A stretch of DNA of 64,000 nucleotides from JAPULR01 sp965238215 (GTDB lineage Bacteria; Chloroflexota; Dehalococcoidia; Lucifugimonadales; GCA-2712585): contig OZ250180.1 in assembly GCA_965238215.1 (NCBI GenBank), positions 1,798,001-1,862,000 of the forward strand, read 5' to 3'. Both the position numbers and the translations under genes were made by a program. Of the stretch, positions 49,781 through 58,490 are shown piece after piece; position 1 is the first letter of the stretch, and the number at the start of each line of letters is the position of its first letter. Below the pieces are notes generated by a model. The model was not told where the DNA came from and did not search any database. It was given only the letters and a program-made list of their open reading frames with translations.

Positions 49781-50932
49781 ATGCCTCCTAGAACAACTAC
49801 GTGGCCCCTAGAGCCACATACTAAGGGCAAGCACCTAGTGCTTGAGAATTATCTGCAGGCTTGGCTGCCCATCATGACCAAGTGGAATGAGAGGGTCTTG
49901 TTCATTGATGCCTTTGCGGGACCAGGTGAATACAAGTGTGGAGAAAGGGGTTCGCCTGTAATTGCTTTGCAGGCTTTCATCAATCACAACGCCCGAATGC
50001 GAATGCAAAAAGACATTCATTTTCTCTTCATCGAAAAGAAAAGGGAGCGATACGACCATCTCGTGAGAGTTCTGGAAGAATTCAAGAACGATTTACCTCG
50101 AAATTGCAAGTATTCAGTCGTAAACTCCACCTTCGATGTTACGCTAACGAGTGAACTAGACCGTATTGAACGTCAACGAAAACACCGTCCACCTTCATTC
50201 GTGATGATTGATCCGTTTGGTGTCTCTGAGACGCCGATGTGGACCATTGGCCGGATTCTTGGGAATCCAAAATCGGAAGTCTTTATCTCTTTCATGTATG
50301 AATGGATTAACAGATTCAAAGACCATCCTAGTTTTGCGCAACATCTGGACGAATTGTTTGGATGTTCTGAATGGCGCAATGGCATCGACTTCCCGAAGGA
50401 GGTCGATAAAAAGGCTTTCCTTCACGGTCTGTACAAGAGTCAACTGAAGAAAAACGGCGCCCAATACGTTGTGTCCTTTGAGTTGTACGAGGGCAAGCGG
50501 CACGTGTACACGATATTTTTTGGCACCAACGACCTTACAGGCTGCGACAAGATGAAACAGGCTATTTGGAAGATAGCTCCATTCGGAGACTACAAGTTCA
50601 AGAGTGGCATCTTGAATCAATACACGCTAGGAGAGTCTGGGGTTGATTTCAGCCTATTTGAGAATTCTCTGCTGGAAAGGTTCGCCGGGCAAGGTTGGCA
50701 AAAGATCGAGAGTGTCGAGGACTTCGTTAAATCTGACGCGACGCACTTTCATTCCGGCCACCTTAAGAGAAAAACCTTGAGACCTATGGAGTCTGCAGGA
50801 AAGGTTGAGGTTAAAGAAGGCACCCGCAAGCAGGCAGGCGGCTATCCACAAGGAACTTTGCTCCGCTTCGGCAAGAATCTGGCCGAAGGGAGATCAACCG
50901 TCAAACAAATGCCCCTTTTCCCCTCACCATAG
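49781..50932 (+). CDS. tcmP: Three-Cys-motif partner protein TcmP
   Basis: A 383-residue protein from ATG 49781, two bases after the previous stop. The family start is W-P-L-E-P-H-T-K-G-K-H-L-V-L-E-N-Y-L, then F-I-D-A-F-A-G-P-G-E-Y, which looks like a Rossmann or methyltransferase-like glycine loop, then F-V-M-I-D-P-F-G. The DNA is clearly AT-richer than its neighbours, a sign of transfer. TcmP is known as the constant neighbour of three-Cys-motif proteins; the biochemical role of the pair is not known to me. Confidence 0.85.
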   Translation: MPPRTTTWPLEPHTKGKHLVLENYLQAWLPIMTKWNERVLFIDAFAGPGEYKCGERGSPVIALQAFINHNARMRMQKDIHFLFIEKKRERYDHLVRVLEEFKNDLPRNCKYSVVNSTFDVTLTSELDRIERQRKHRPPSFVMIDPFGVSETPMWTIGRILGNPKSEVFISFMYEWINRFKDHPSFAQHLDELFGCSEWRNGIDFPKEVDKKAFLHGLYKSQLKKNGAQYVVSFELYEGKRHVYTIFFGTNDLTGCDKMKQAIWKIAPFGDYKFKSGILNQYTLGESGVDFSLFENSLLERFAGQGWQKIESVEDFVKSDATHFHSGHLKRKTLRPMESAGKVEVKEGTRKQAGGYPQGTLLRFGKNLAEGRSTVKQMPLFPSP

Positions 50933-51027
50933 AATCTCATAGTTATTGTAAGCATCCCCCCCAACTTGTTGCCCAACCAAACCCCGTGTTAACATCATCA
51001 CACACCCTACGTCCCCGGAGGTGTCCC

Positions 51028-51612
51028 ATGCCCGCCGTAAAATACACCCTCGAAGAATTCATTCACGACATGGACTCTCTGTTGGACAAGGGGGCCGACC
51101 ACAAGCGCATCTTCGACGAAGGCTCCGGCTACCTGGAGCGGCTCATTCGCAACCCCGAGGCAATCCCTGAGGAATACCGCCGTCCCCTCGGCAAAGGTCC
51201 CCGCGCCCGCCACGGCAGCTACAAGCTCCACCAGGGGGATAACGGCCTCTCCGTCTCCTCCGTCATCTGGGGCCCGGGCGACCACATCGGCCCCCACGAC
51301 CATCACACCTGGGGCATGATTGGCGTCATGGAAAACGTGCTGGCGGAAACCCGCTTCCGTCGCCTGGACGACCGGACCGACAGTGAATACGCCGTCTTGG
51401 AGAAAGACCGCGTGGCCCTCTCCAAGTCCGGTGAGGTGTCGCTCCTGATTCCCGACGTTGACGAGATACACCAGATCGACAACGAGTCCGACAAGCCCAC
51501 GGTGGAGATCCACGTCTACGGAAGCTCCCTGCAGGGCTTGGAGCGGTGCCGGTTCGACCTGGCCACCGGCCGTGTCTATTCCTACGTTTCCGGTCAGGCC
51601 GACAACGAATAG
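51028..51612 (+). CDS. Cysteine dioxygenase-like thiol dioxygenase
   Basis: A 194-residue cupin of the cysteine/3-mercaptopropionate dioxygenase superfamily. Iron ligands lie in G-P-H-D-H-H-T-W-G near residue 92 and in the later I-H-Q-I-D and E-I-H-V-Y-G segments. It oxidises a thiol to a sulfinate with O2. GGAGGTG lies before ATG 51028; an earlier Met gives a non-family tail. The four-rhodanese protein follows after 46 bp on the same strand, suggesting a sulfur-catabolism pair. Confidence 0.82.
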   Translation: MPAVKYTLEEFIHDMDSLLDKGADHKRIFDEGSGYLERLIRNPEAIPEEYRRPLGKGPRARHGSYKLHQGDNGLSVSSVIWGPGDHIGPHDHHTWGMIGVMENVLAETRFRRLDDRTDSEYAVLEKDRVALSKSGEVSLLIPDVDEIHQIDNESDKPTVEIHVYGSSLQGLERCRFDLATGRVYSYVSGQADNE

Positions 51613-51658
51613 GACGGAAGCCCCCGTCTTCCCAACGAACCTCATAGCAGGAGAAACC

Positions 51659-53242
51659 ATGCCCCCCTACACCACCGCCCACGAACTGCGTGCCCTCCTT
51701 TCCTCCCAGAAGGAATTCGCCTTAATCGACGTTAGGGACGCCGGCAGCTACAACAGCGCCCATATCCCGGGCGCCAGCCTGCTCCCTCGACACCGTATCG
51801 AGTACGATCTGCCCGCCCTCGTGCCTTTCCGCGGCGCGCCGCTGGTCCTGTGCGACGACGCTGGCCGACAGGCGTCTCTGTCCGCAACCACTGCGGAGCG
51901 CATGGGCTACAGCCGTGTTTCGACTCTGGAAGGCGGCATCAACCGCTGGACCTCCCTCGACTTCCCCACGGAGTGGGGTACCAACGTCCTCAGCAAGGAT
52001 TTCGGCGAGCGGGTTGAGGTGGAACACCGCGTCCCGGAGATCGATTCCATAGAGCTGAAGCGCCGCATCGACTCCGGCGAAGAGCTGGTTATCATGGACA
52101 CACGCACGCCGGAGGAATACCGCAACTTCTCCATCCCCGGCGGCCGAAGCGTGCCCAACGGAGAGCTTGCCCTCCACGTTACCGACATCCTTAACGAACA
52201 CGGGCCGGACTCCACCGTCATCCTCAACTGCGCCGGGCGCACCCGCAGCATCATCGGCGCCCGCGCCCTCCAGCGTATGGGCGTCCCCCGGGTCTACGGC
52301 CTCAAGAGCGGCACCGCCGGTTGGGTCCTGGCCGGCCTTGAGTTGGAGATGGGGGCGGATAGGCTATCCCTGCCACCGGTGTCGGAGGAAGGAGAAGCTC
52401 GCGCCGCCGCCTACGCCGAACGGGCGGCTGAAGAAGATGGCGTCCGGTTCATGGACTTCCCTGAACTGAAGTCAGTCATGGCCAGGGCCCATCGGGAAAC
52501 GGTCTATCTCGTAGACGTCCGTCGGGAAGAGGAATACCGCGGCGGGCACATCCCCGGCTTCCGATGGTTCCCCGGCGGCCAGGCTGTCCAGCGGGCCGAC
52601 GACGTGGCCCCCGTGCGCTGCGGACTCATTGTATTCGCCTGCGACGGGCGCGTGCGCTCTACCCTCGTCGCCTCCTGGTTCCGCCAGATGGGCTTTCCCA
52701 ACGTCTACGCCCTCCGTAGCGGCGTAACCCGGTGGGCCGCCCAGGGCTGGGAGTTGGATAAGGGTGTGCCGAGTTCCCTCCCCTTCGGCCTTCAGGAAGC
52801 CAGGGCGAAGACTAGGGCGGTCTTGCCCCAGGCAGCGGCAGCCATGTCCCCTACAAAGAAAATCTTCGTCGGTACCAGCATTGAATTCGCCGACGGCCAC
52901 GTTCCGGGTGCCCGCTGGACTCCCCGGGGCTGGCTGGAATTCACCATCGGCGACGTGGCCCCCAGCAAAGACGCGCCCATCCTCGTCACCTGCGCCAACG
53001 GCGTTGACTCGATTCTTGCGGGCAGTGCCCTGGCCGACGTGGGCTATTCCGACGTAACCGTGTTGGAGGGAGGCATGAACGCCTGGCGCAGCCGGGGGTT
53101 AGAGGTGGAAAGAGGCCTCTCAGGCGTTATGACCCCGCCCAACGACGTGGTAGTCATGGGGCCCCATCGTTCCTACGCCGACACCATCAACTACTTGAGG
53201 TGGGAAGAAGAACTGGGCCACAAATACACCCCGAGGGCTTGA
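51659..53242 (+). CDS. Protein with four tandem rhodanese domains
   Basis: A 527-residue sulfurtransferase from ATG 51659 after AGGAG. Four rhodanese units are visible, with active-site loops V-L-C-D-D-A-G-R, L-N-C-A-G-R-T-R-S, F-A-C-D-G-R-V-R-S and V-T-C-A-N-G-V-D-S. Domain starts carry L-I-D-V-R, M-D-T-R-T, V-D-V-R-R and a degenerate F-V-G-T-S. All four keep the loop Cys. It may carry sulfane sulfur or sulfite derived from the product of the adjacent thiol dioxygenase. Four domains in one chain is more than most rhodaneses contain. Confidence 0.86.
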   Translation: MPPYTTAHELRALLSSQKEFALIDVRDAGSYNSAHIPGASLLPRHRIEYDLPALVPFRGAPLVLCDDAGRQASLSATTAERMGYSRVSTLEGGINRWTSLDFPTEWGTNVLSKDFGERVEVEHRVPEIDSIELKRRIDSGEELVIMDTRTPEEYRNFSIPGGRSVPNGELALHVTDILNEHGPDSTVILNCAGRTRSIIGARALQRMGVPRVYGLKSGTAGWVLAGLELEMGADRLSLPPVSEEGEARAAAYAERAAEEDGVRFMDFPELKSVMARAHRETVYLVDVRREEEYRGGHIPGFRWFPGGQAVQRADDVAPVRCGLIVFACDGRVRSTLVASWFRQMGFPNVYALRSGVTRWAAQGWELDKGVPSSLPFGLQEARAKTRAVLPQAAAAMSPTKKIFVGTSIEFADGHVPGARWTPRGWLEFTIGDVAPSKDAPILVTCANGVDSILAGSALADVGYSDVTVLEGGMNAWRSRGLEVERGLSGVMTPPNDVVVMGPHRSYADTINYLRWEEELGHKYTPRA

Positions 53243-53565
53243 GCCTAATACTCGCCGTTGGAGATTGGCGATTATTTTTTCCCCGGCACATACTACCATT
53301 CGAGGACTAGATAGTTACGGAATAAAGTTCACTGCTGGTATGAGGAGAATAGTCATGGGGGCAAACTACCACAGAAGATAATTGCGGAAATTGTCATTGA
53401 CGTTGCAAGTCCGATTGCATACCACTAGACAATTGGGTGGAACGATTTTGCTTGTTGAGTACCGCAACTCATGCGTGTATTCTAACGAGAGCGAAACGGA
53501 AAATCATCAGAAGGCATCGATTTGTCATCGTGCTTGTGTTGGAAAGAATTTCCAAAGAGGGTGGT
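53243..53565. other. 323-bp intergenic region before the TIR/RNase HI pair
   Basis: AT-richer than the upstream gene. A TTGACG at 53397-53402 is followed after 17 bp only by a weak TACCAC, so no firm promoter is called. No gene or repeat is seen. Confidence 0.4.
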
Positions 53566-54360
53566 ATGAAGAAATTTCGCGGAGAGTTAAGCGCTCTCCA
53601 AACTTGTGTACATAACTTGGGATACATAGGTGAGTGGAAGGTAGACAACGGTAAGCAATTGTTCCGGAGTGAAGATGGCGCGGTGTTGAACTGGTGGCCT
53701 TCCACAGGAACAATACAGGTGCAGGGCCCAAGAGAAGTACGTAATAAGTTGCAGGCTGTAATCGAAAAGGAGTTGACAGGTAAGCCTCTACCTGACGATG
53801 ATTCCCCCTCAATCGCGTCAGTTACACCTCCCACGCGCGAATCTCCAAAACCTGCTCAGGCAACTTCAGCTTCAGGAGAGCGATCCGAAAGGGTTTTTGT
53901 CGTTTACGGGCATGATAAAGTTGCGTGCGAACAGCTTGAACTCGTCCTCCACCGTTTGGGTTTAGATCCTTTTGTTCTCGGAAATACCAGTGGGGGAGGC
54001 CTAACGATTATAGAAGCTCTAGAACGTGAGATAATGTCTCCCTCAGAAGCAAAGCGATTTGGAATCGTCTTGCTTACGCCTGATGATATGGGATACAAGC
54101 TGGGAGACACTCTTGGAAATGCTGAACCCCGAGCCAGGCAGAATGTGGTTATGGAAATGGGTATGTTGATAGCAGCATTTGGAAGACCCCGGGTTGCAAT
54201 CCTCAAGAAAGGTCACCTAGATGTTCCGTCGGACGCCAGCGGAATAATTTACCTGCCCTTCAATAACCATGTCAAAGAAGCAGCGCCACGGCTCTGTCAA
54301 AGGCTTGGAGAAGCAGGATTTGAACTTAGTCCAGATTCGATAGCCAAAGCATCTGCCTGA
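53566..54360 (+). CDS. TIR-like (CAP12/Pycsar-type) protein with an uncharacterised N-terminal domain
   Basis: A 264-residue protein from ATG 53566, preceded by AAAGAGG. Residues 108-250 match the TIR-like domain of predicted nucleotide-binding proteins: R-V-F-V-V-Y-G-H-D, L-T-I-I-E-A-L-E (Glu150), L-L-T-P-D-D-M-G (170-176), and R-Q-N-V-V-M-E-M-G. Such domains occur as NAD-degrading effectors in CBASS and Pycsar defence. Residues 1-72 form another small domain with D-G-A-V-L-N-W-W, S-T-G-T-I-Q-V-Q-G, which recalls the TBP-like substrate domain of RNase HIII (weak). A Pro/Ser-rich linker joins them. The stop overlaps the rnhA start (TGATG). The DNA is AT-rich. Confidence 0.8.
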   Translation: MKKFRGELSALQTCVHNLGYIGEWKVDNGKQLFRSEDGAVLNWWPSTGTIQVQGPREVRNKLQAVIEKELTGKPLPDDDSPSIASVTPPTRESPKPAQATSASGERSERVFVVYGHDKVACEQLELVLHRLGLDPFVLGNTSGGGLTIIEALEREIMSPSEAKRFGIVLLTPDDMGYKLGDTLGNAEPRARQNVVMEMGMLIAAFGRPRVAILKKGHLDVPSDASGIIYLPFNNHVKEAAPRLCQRLGEAGFELSPDSIAKASA

Positions 54361-54857
54361 TGGCAACAAAGAAACAAGTTACCATATACACCGATGGCGC
54401 GTGTACTGGCAATCCCGGTCCGGGTGGCTATGGCGTAGTGCTGAAATCTGGGAATCATCGTCGTGAGTTGAGTGGAGGCTACCGCCTGACTACCAACAAC
54501 CGCATGGAACTCATGGGACCGATTAAGGGCATCGAAGCACTTAATCAATGTTGCCGCGTAACCCTTCACAGCGATTCCCGATATCTAGTAGACAGCATCG
54601 AAAAGGGCTGGGCCAAGCGTTGGAGGAACAACGGTTGGATGCGCAACAAGCGAGAAAAAGCCGTTAATCCGGATCTTTGGAAGATTCTTCTAGACCTTTG
54701 CGAAAAACACGACGTTGAGTTTCGTTGGGTGCGGGGGCACTCTGGAGAACCGGAGAACGAGCGATGCGATCAGTTGGCAGTTCAAGCGGCTCATGGGGAC
54801 GCGCTCCCATTAGATGAAGGATATGAATCGGTCTCGAAGTCGCGGCGAATGATCTAG
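54360..54857 (+). CDS. rnhA: Ribonuclease HI
   Basis: The 165-residue protein has all four catalytic acids of RNase HI: D12 (Y-T-D-G-A-C), E50 (N-R-M-E-L), D72 (H-S-D-S) and D137 (E-R-C-D-Q-L-A), and His127 in R-G-H-S-G. It cuts the RNA strand of RNA-DNA hybrids. Its ATG overlaps the stop of the TIR-like gene, so they are translationally coupled. The AT-rich composition matches the TIR-like gene, not recA. It may be the cell's own rnhA picked up by the module or a dedicated partner. Confidence 0.93.
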   Translation: MATKKQVTIYTDGACTGNPGPGGYGVVLKSGNHRRELSGGYRLTTNNRMELMGPIKGIEALNQCCRVTLHSDSRYLVDSIEKGWAKRWRNNGWMRNKREKAVNPDLWKILLDLCEKHDVEFRWVRGHSGEPENERCDQLAVQAAHGDALPLDEGYESVSKSRRMI

Positions 54858-54996
54858 TAAAGGCGTCTGATACTAACTTCTCGCTCTCAGGGTTGCTATC
54901 CCGCCATTGTCCCCTCAAAACGGTTTACATAAACGGTATCCGGCCTTGCCTACGCCAGATCACGGGCAGTGCATTTCCTCTAACTTACCAACAGAA

Positions 54997-55025
54997 TTGA
55001 CGTTCTTATCGTAATGTGGTAGTAT
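54997..55025 (+). promoter_or_regulatory. Promoter of recA
   Basis: TTGACG (54997-55002), 17 bp, TAGTAT (55020-55025), the same -10 hexamer and spacing as the promoter at 4940. The -10 lies only 19 bp before the ATG, so the leader is very short. No LexA box that I recognise overlaps it. Confidence 0.6.
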
Positions 55026-55044
55026 TTCGCCAACTGGAGGCGAT

Positions 55045-56088
55045 ATGGCAAAAAAGAAGGAAAATGCCCTGGAGATAGCCCTTAGCCAGATAGAGCGGCA
55101 CTATGGCCGTGGAGCCGTCATGCGGCTGGGAGCGTCCGACAAGATTCATCCGACGGAGGTAATCTCCACGGGGTCCTTGGCCCTGGACCTGGCCCTCGGA
55201 ATTGGCGGCATCCCCAAGGGGCGGGTCACGGAGATCTACGGTGCAGAGGCTGCGGGAAAGTCTACTCTGGCCGTCCACATCATGGCTGAGAGTCAAAAGA
55301 AGGGCGGTATTGCCGCCTACATCGACGTTGAACACGCCCTCGACCCAATCTACGCCAGAAACTGCGGCGTGGACGTGGATGCTCTTCTGGTGTCCCAGCC
55401 CGACGACGCGGAACAGGCCCTTGAGATTACCGAATACCTCGTGCGCAGCGGCGCCGTGCAGGTGGTTGTGCTGGACAGCGTAGCCGCCCTGGTGCCGCGC
55501 TCCGAAATCGAGGGCGACATGGGGGACACTCACGTGGGATTGCAGGCCCGTCTGATGTCCCAAGCTCTCCGAAAGCTCACCTCCGCCATCAACCGCTCCA
55601 ACACCGCCGTCGTCTTTATCAACCAGCTTCGCGAGAAAGTTGGCGTCATGTTCGGCAGCCCGGAAGTCACCCCCGGCGGCAGGGCGCTCAAGTTCTATAG
55701 CTCCGTTCGTATAGACCTGCGCCGTGTGGAGGCCATCAAGAAGGGGTCCGAAATGGTTGGCAGCCGCGTTCGCGCCCGTGTGGTCAAGAACAAGGTAGCG
55801 CCCCCCTTCAGGGTCGCGGAATTCGACATCATGTACAGCCAGGGCATCAGCTGGACCGGGGACCTGCTGGAGTTGGGAACCGACAAGGGCATCATCGCAA
55901 AACGAGGCTCTTTCTACTCCTACGGCGAGACGCGCCTTGGTCAGGGGCGGGAGAACGCAAAGCAGTTTCTGCAGGAAAACAACGCAATGGCCCAGGAGAT
56001 TGAGGCGCTCATCCGGGGAGAGAAGACGGAGCCTGATCCTGTGCCTGATCCTGAGCCTGAGCCCGCGGCGGCGACGGCAGCCGGCTGA
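55045..56088 (+). CDS. recA: Recombinase RecA
   Basis: A 347-residue RecA. Walker A is G-A-E-A-A-G-K-S-T, and other motifs are Y-I-D-V-E-H-A-L-D-P, V-V-L-D-S-V-A-A-L-V-P and F-I-N-Q-L-R-E-K-V-G-V-M-F-G-S-P-E-V-T-P-G-G. It forms filaments on single-stranded DNA for recombination and repair. GGAGG precedes the ATG. The C-terminal tail contains a short acidic P-D-P-E-P repeat. recX follows. Confidence 0.97.
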   Translation: MAKKKENALEIALSQIERHYGRGAVMRLGASDKIHPTEVISTGSLALDLALGIGGIPKGRVTEIYGAEAAGKSTLAVHIMAESQKKGGIAAYIDVEHALDPIYARNCGVDVDALLVSQPDDAEQALEITEYLVRSGAVQVVVLDSVAALVPRSEIEGDMGDTHVGLQARLMSQALRKLTSAINRSNTAVVFINQLREKVGVMFGSPEVTPGGRALKFYSSVRIDLRRVEAIKKGSEMVGSRVRARVVKNKVAPPFRVAEFDIMYSQGISWTGDLLELGTDKGIIAKRGSFYSYGETRLGQGRENAKQFLQENNAMAQEIEALIRGEKTEPDPVPDPEPEPAAATAAG

Positions 56089-56093
56089 TAGAC

Positions 56094-56675
56094 ATTCCCC
56101 CCTTTCAGAGAGGCCGCCGGCCGTCTGCTAAGCGGCCCAAGGCTCCCAAGAAACCCCTGGACGTTGCCCTTCGCTTCCTCTCGTACCGCTCCCGCAGCGA
56201 AGCGGAGATTCGTCGTCGCCTCAGCAAAGATTTCCCTCCGTCGTTGGTTGAAGAGACGGTCGTTCGTCTCAAGGAGTCCCGCCTCCTTGATGATACGGCC
56301 TTTGCAAGGGCCTGGCGGGATAGTCGAGAGCGGCACTCCCCCCGCTCCAAGTTCATGATCCGCCGGGAGTTGGCCCAGCGCGGCGTGAAGGGACAGGCAG
56401 CGGAAAAGGCGCTCGATGGGCTGGACGAAGAGGCTATGGCGCGACAGGTTGGCGCCAAATATCTGCGAAGGTTGTCAGAACTGGACCGACGGACCTTCTT
56501 CACAAGGATGATGGGCTACCTGCGCCGGCGCGGATTCAACTACCGAATCTGCGCAGACACCACGGAACGCCTGTGGGTGGAGGCTTCCAACCCGCCAGAG
56601 TCCGATGCGGGCTTGGCTGGTAGGACTCGCGGGCTATTTGAACCGGCTGACGGCGATGTAGAGGGACAGGGTTAG
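56094..56675 (+). CDS. recX: RecX, regulator of RecA, without a standard start codon
   Basis: The frame after recA encodes RecX, which modulates RecA filaments: A-L-R-F-L-S-Y-R-S-R-S-E-A-E-I-R-R-R-L near the start, then L-L-D-D-T-A-F-A-R-A-W. No ATG, GTG or TTG occurs in frame between the recA stop and TTG 56241, which would remove the conserved helix. Possible starts are ATT 56094, CTG 56085 or CTG 56157; 56094 is used here as an estimate. Translation may be coupled to recA. The 3' end overlaps a convergent gene by 42 bp. Confidence 0.75.
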   Translation: MPPFQRGRRPSAKRPKAPKKPLDVALRFLSYRSRSEAEIRRRLSKDFPPSLVEETVVRLKESRLLDDTAFARAWRDSRERHSPRSKFMIRRELAQRGVKGQAAEKALDGLDEEAMARQVGAKYLRRLSELDRRTFFTRMMGYLRRRGFNYRICADTTERLWVEASNPPESDAGLAGRTRGLFEPADGDVEGQG

Positions 56676-57155
56676 GAATAGCAGGGCGAGTCCCGCGTCG
56701 ATGAAGTTGTATCTCACCGCTCCGGGACGGAAGAGAGCGACTGCCGTCGCCGCGGCATAGGCCATGACCACTCCGGATGTCGCCACTAGAGATAGCCCCC
56801 GCCCCCGCTTGCCATTGGTGGCGAGGCTGACCACCTTGCCCACGAGGTAGCCTATCCCGGCCGCCAGGATAACGACTAGGAAGGGTATCCAGGCGAATCT
56901 GTATAGTGTCGCGACGAAAACCGCCCCTAGAACGCCGCCCAGTCCCATCGTCGCAGCGTACGCCGCCAGATACCGCTTGATGCTCGATTCGAAAACGAGA
57001 GGCTTGAGCCTCCGCTCACAATACCTGCATCGGCTCCCCTTTGGCGTCTGGACCATGCACCGAGAGCAGTCCAGTTCGCCGCAGCGGATGCACTCGAGCA
57101 TGGTGACAACCCCACGATGGATTGAGCATTCCTTTCCGCTCTGACGTTTTAGCAT
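56634..57155 (-). CDS. B-box-like zinc-finger membrane protein, copy 1
   Basis: A 173-residue protein with an N-terminal cysteine-rich zinc module (C-S-I-H, C-I-R-C-G-E-L-D-C-S-R-C, S-R-C-R-Y-C) and four predicted membrane helices from about residue 62. The motif resembles the B-box type fingers that precede membrane domains such as rhomboid. The upstream gene (57206) is a paralogue of the same length and layout. The function is unknown; the finger presumably lies in the cytoplasm. Confidence 0.75.
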   Translation of the reverse strand: MLKRQSGKECSIHRGVVTMLECIRCGELDCSRCMVQTPKGSRCRYCERRLKPLVFESSIKRYLAAYAATMGLGGVLGAVFVATLYRFAWIPFLVVILAAGIGYLVGKVVSLATNGKRGRGLSLVATSGVVMAYAAATAVALFRPGAVRYNFIDAGLALLFLTLSLYIAVSRFK

Positions 57156-57205
57156 GTCACGTCATCATCGTCTTCCTGTGGCGGTGACCTAAAGCGAGTC
57201 GGGAG

Positions 57206-57727
57206 CTATCTCACCCGGCTCACGGCGATGTACACCGACACCGCCAGAAATATCAGGGCGAATATCATGTCCATGAGATCGAATCTGAATGTCACTGGCT
57301 GGTTGAGGGTAACTACGGCGGCCACTGAAAAGGCTATGACCACCCCGGCAGCCGCAATCAGGGCCAGACCAAACCCCCTCTTACGGTTGGCGGCTCTGCT
57401 GACGACCTCCCCTACGAGATAGCCCACGCCGGCAGCCAGAATCCCGGTCAAAAAAGGGAACCGGCCAAATTCGATCCGCAGAACGGCTCCAACCAACCCT
57501 GTAATGATGCCAAACCCCACTGCTGCTGCAATGGCCACCAAGTACTGCTTTGCAGTCACGTCGAACACCGGAGACTTGCGGACCCGCGCACAATCGCCGC
57601 ACCTGCTCCCCACCGGTGTCTGGATCATACAACGAGGGCAGATAAACCGCTCGCACCTCCCGCAGGCCAACCCCGTCTCCACGTTGGGATGCGTAGCGCA
57701 GTAGTTCACCGCTTCCTGGTATTCCAT
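57206..57727 (-). CDS. B-box-like zinc-finger membrane protein, copy 2
   Basis: A 173-residue paralogue of the next gene, with C-A-T-H-P, C-G-R-C-E-R-F-I-C-P-R-C and S-R-C-G-D-C for zinc, and four membrane helices. Both proteins end in Y-I-A-V-S-R and have G-Y-L-V-G-x-V-V-S. The pair is a tandem duplication with clear divergence at the DNA level. It starts 8 bp after the plsY stop. Confidence 0.75.
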   Translation of the reverse strand: MEYQEAVNYCATHPNVETGLACGRCERFICPRCMIQTPVGSRCGDCARVRKSPVFDVTAKQYLVAIAAAVGFGIITGLVGAVLRIEFGRFPFLTGILAAGVGYLVGEVVSRAANRKRGFGLALIAAAGVVIAFSVAAVVTLNQPVTFRFDLMDMIFALIFLAVSVYIAVSRVR

Positions 57728-57734
57728 ATCCCCC

Positions 57735-58469
57735 TCAGCCTTCGGACTCTTTGGCGGAAGTTGGCTCCCGGTTCACCCACTCGTCCCGGCTGTCCACGTC
57801 CCGATCTCTTACCAGACGGTTGAAAAGCACTTTGGTTGTCGAATAGCCGGGAACTTGGGGCTTGCCGTTGGCCGTCAGCCGCCTCAGCACAATTATCCCA
57901 ATAATGCCGAAGCAGTACCAGACCACCACGAGAGATTGGCCCAGAAGAAAGGTCCAGAGAGGCAGCAACGAGAAAGAGATCAATACCAGGACGGCGGACC
58001 GGCGAAGGAAGAGGCCGGGCAACGCCACAGCGATGAATATCCATAGCTGGTAGAAGGCCATAGCGAAGAGTCCTCCTGCCGCCGCGCTCACGCCCCTCCC
58101 CCCTTGGAACTTGAGGAAAATGGGCCAGTTATGCCCGGCGATGGAAAGAAGGCTGGCGGCGGCCAGAGCGGGCGAGCTGCGGTCGAATCCCAGGAGGAAA
58201 TTGGTGGCCCAAGAGCCGGTAGGGCCCTCCACCGACGCGTCCAACAGCACTATTCCCAACCAGACTGGGGACGCCCCCTTGACGAAGACCTCAAAGACGC
58301 CAAGCGGTACTATCCACCGCCGTCCAACGTGCTGGAAGACGTTGGATCCGCCCACGTTGCCGCTGCCGTACTCTCGTATGTCGATGCCCTTGACCAGGCG
58401 GCCAATGATATAAGCGGTGGGCACGGAACCCACCAGGTAGGAATAGACGAAGAGGAGGGCCAGTTCCAC
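57735..58469 (-). CDS. plsY: Acyl-phosphate:glycerol-3-phosphate acyltransferase PlsY
   Basis: A 244-residue integral membrane enzyme making lysophosphatidic acid from acyl-phosphate and glycerol 3-phosphate. The three conserved cytoplasmic motifs are present: Y-L-V-G-S-V-P-T-A-Y, Y-G-S-G-N-V-G-G-S-N-V, and G-H-N-W-P-I-F-L-K-F-Q-G-G-R-G-V. The protein is about 40 residues longer than usual, with a polar C-terminal tail and an extended loop after motif 2. Confidence 0.92.
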   Translation of the reverse strand: MELALLFVYSYLVGSVPTAYIIGRLVKGIDIREYGSGNVGGSNVFQHVGRRWIVPLGVFEVFVKGASPVWLGIVLLDASVEGPTGSWATNFLLGFDRSSPALAAASLLSIAGHNWPIFLKFQGGRGVSAAAGGLFAMAFYQLWIFIAVALPGLFLRRSAVLVLISFSLLPLWTFLLGQSLVVVWYCFGIIGIIVLRRLTANGKPQVPGYSTTKVLFNRLVRDRDVDSRDEWVNREPTSAKESEG

Positions 58470-58490
58470 GGCGCTGGGCTTTTGTCGCCC

